Positions 63,901 through 64,000 of a stretch of DNA of 64,000 nucleotides are shown one piece after another. The position numbers and the translations under genes are program-made. The DNA comes from Zeus faber. Taxonomy: Eukaryota > Chordata > Actinopteri > Zeiformes > Zeidae. The stretch's first letter is position 1; each line of letters starts with the position of its first letter. The notes beneath the pieces are model-generated. The model had not been told where the DNA came from. It saw only the letters and a program-made list of their open reading frames with translations, and did no database searches. Location: the NCBI GenBank assembly GCA_960531495.1, contig OY482862.1, positions 4,882,409 to 4,946,408 of the forward strand, read 5' to 3'.

Positions 63901-64000
63901 GAGCCACCAACACAGTCAGTTTTTGACTGGAGTGAGGACTGGAACCAGCATGTCTTAGAGGAAACCTAAGCAACACAGCAATCCAATGGAGAAAACATGC
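60916..64000. other. No gene recognised; candidate conserved stretches
   Basis: No transposon ends or domains were recognised over 3 kb, the longest such stretch in the window. 61670-61690 and 61620-61660 hold a small palindrome (TTAGATCTTAAGATCTAA). 62720-63060 and 61140-61340 are compact, repeat-free and moderately GC-balanced, with motifs such as CTGATGAATTAGTATTCCC, GCGTGTGCAAATGCC and GGAGTCAATTAAAGGCC. They are the best candidates here for conserved regulatory DNA, on texture alone. Confidence 0.3.

Overview
The window looks like non-coding, transposon-dense nuclear DNA from a ray-finned (teleost-type) fish. The reasons are the mix of element types (Tc1/mariner with long inverted repeats, CR1/Rex-type LINEs, L1-like LINEs, a DIRS element, several Ty3/gypsy groups including a Gmr1-like one, a retrovirus-like element, hAT elements and tRNA-derived SINEs), many (CA)n and (TA)n microsatellites, and no bacterial-style gene packing. 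I found no intact host protein-coding gene, no tRNA or rRNA gene outside SINE heads, and no CRISPR array. Every recognisable coding segment belongs to a mobile element, and each one I could read is broken by stops, frameshifts or deletions.

Layout. 0-7 kb: LTR and hAT remnants, a SINE, a non-autonomous hAT copy, a long (CA)n tract and a hAT transposase pseudogene (minus). 7.3-11.6 kb: a Ty3/gypsy element with recognisable LTRs at both ends, its interior largely replaced by another LTR element, a LINE fragment and other repeats. 12-18.8 kb: dispersed repeats and a minus-strand Gmr1-like gypsy element whose integrase end lies upstream of the reverse transcriptase. 19-26.4 kb: a probable terminal-inverted-repeat element split by a SINE, LTR-like repeats, a second SINE copy, an L1-like 3' end, and a LINE carrying a solo LTR with a perfect 5-bp target duplication. 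26.6-30 kb: a minus-strand DIRS element split by a nearly intact Tc1-type transposon. 31.8-35.5 kb: a hAT end, a SINE and a minus-strand L1-like element. 35.7-40.35 kb: the longest coding stretch, a chromodomain Ty3/gypsy element with gag, protease, RT, RNase H, integrase and chromodomain, damaged at several defined points. 40.4-42.3 kb: an L1 RT fragment and LTRs. 44.2-47.4 kb: an L1-like 3' half with a long GC-rich 3' UTR and poly(A). 49-56.5 kb: an LTR carrying a 339-bp MITE, another LTR-like repeat, and a degraded retrovirus-like element with polypurine tract and 3' LTR. 56.5-60.9 kb: a SINE, a minus-strand CR1/Rex-type LINE and a hAT MITE with near-perfect 8-bp target duplications. 61-64 kb: mostly single-copy-looking DNA.

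The 'genes' do not form a pathway; they record successive insertions (Tc1 in DIRS, LTR in gypsy, LTR in LINE, MITE in LTR, SINE in DNA element). The most notable items are the integrase-before-RT order of the minus-strand gypsy element, several nestings dated by target-site duplications, unnamed repeat families present two or three times in the window, and a few transposon-free stretches that could be conserved regulatory DNA. I saw no convincing new biological system. All boundaries were read by eye.
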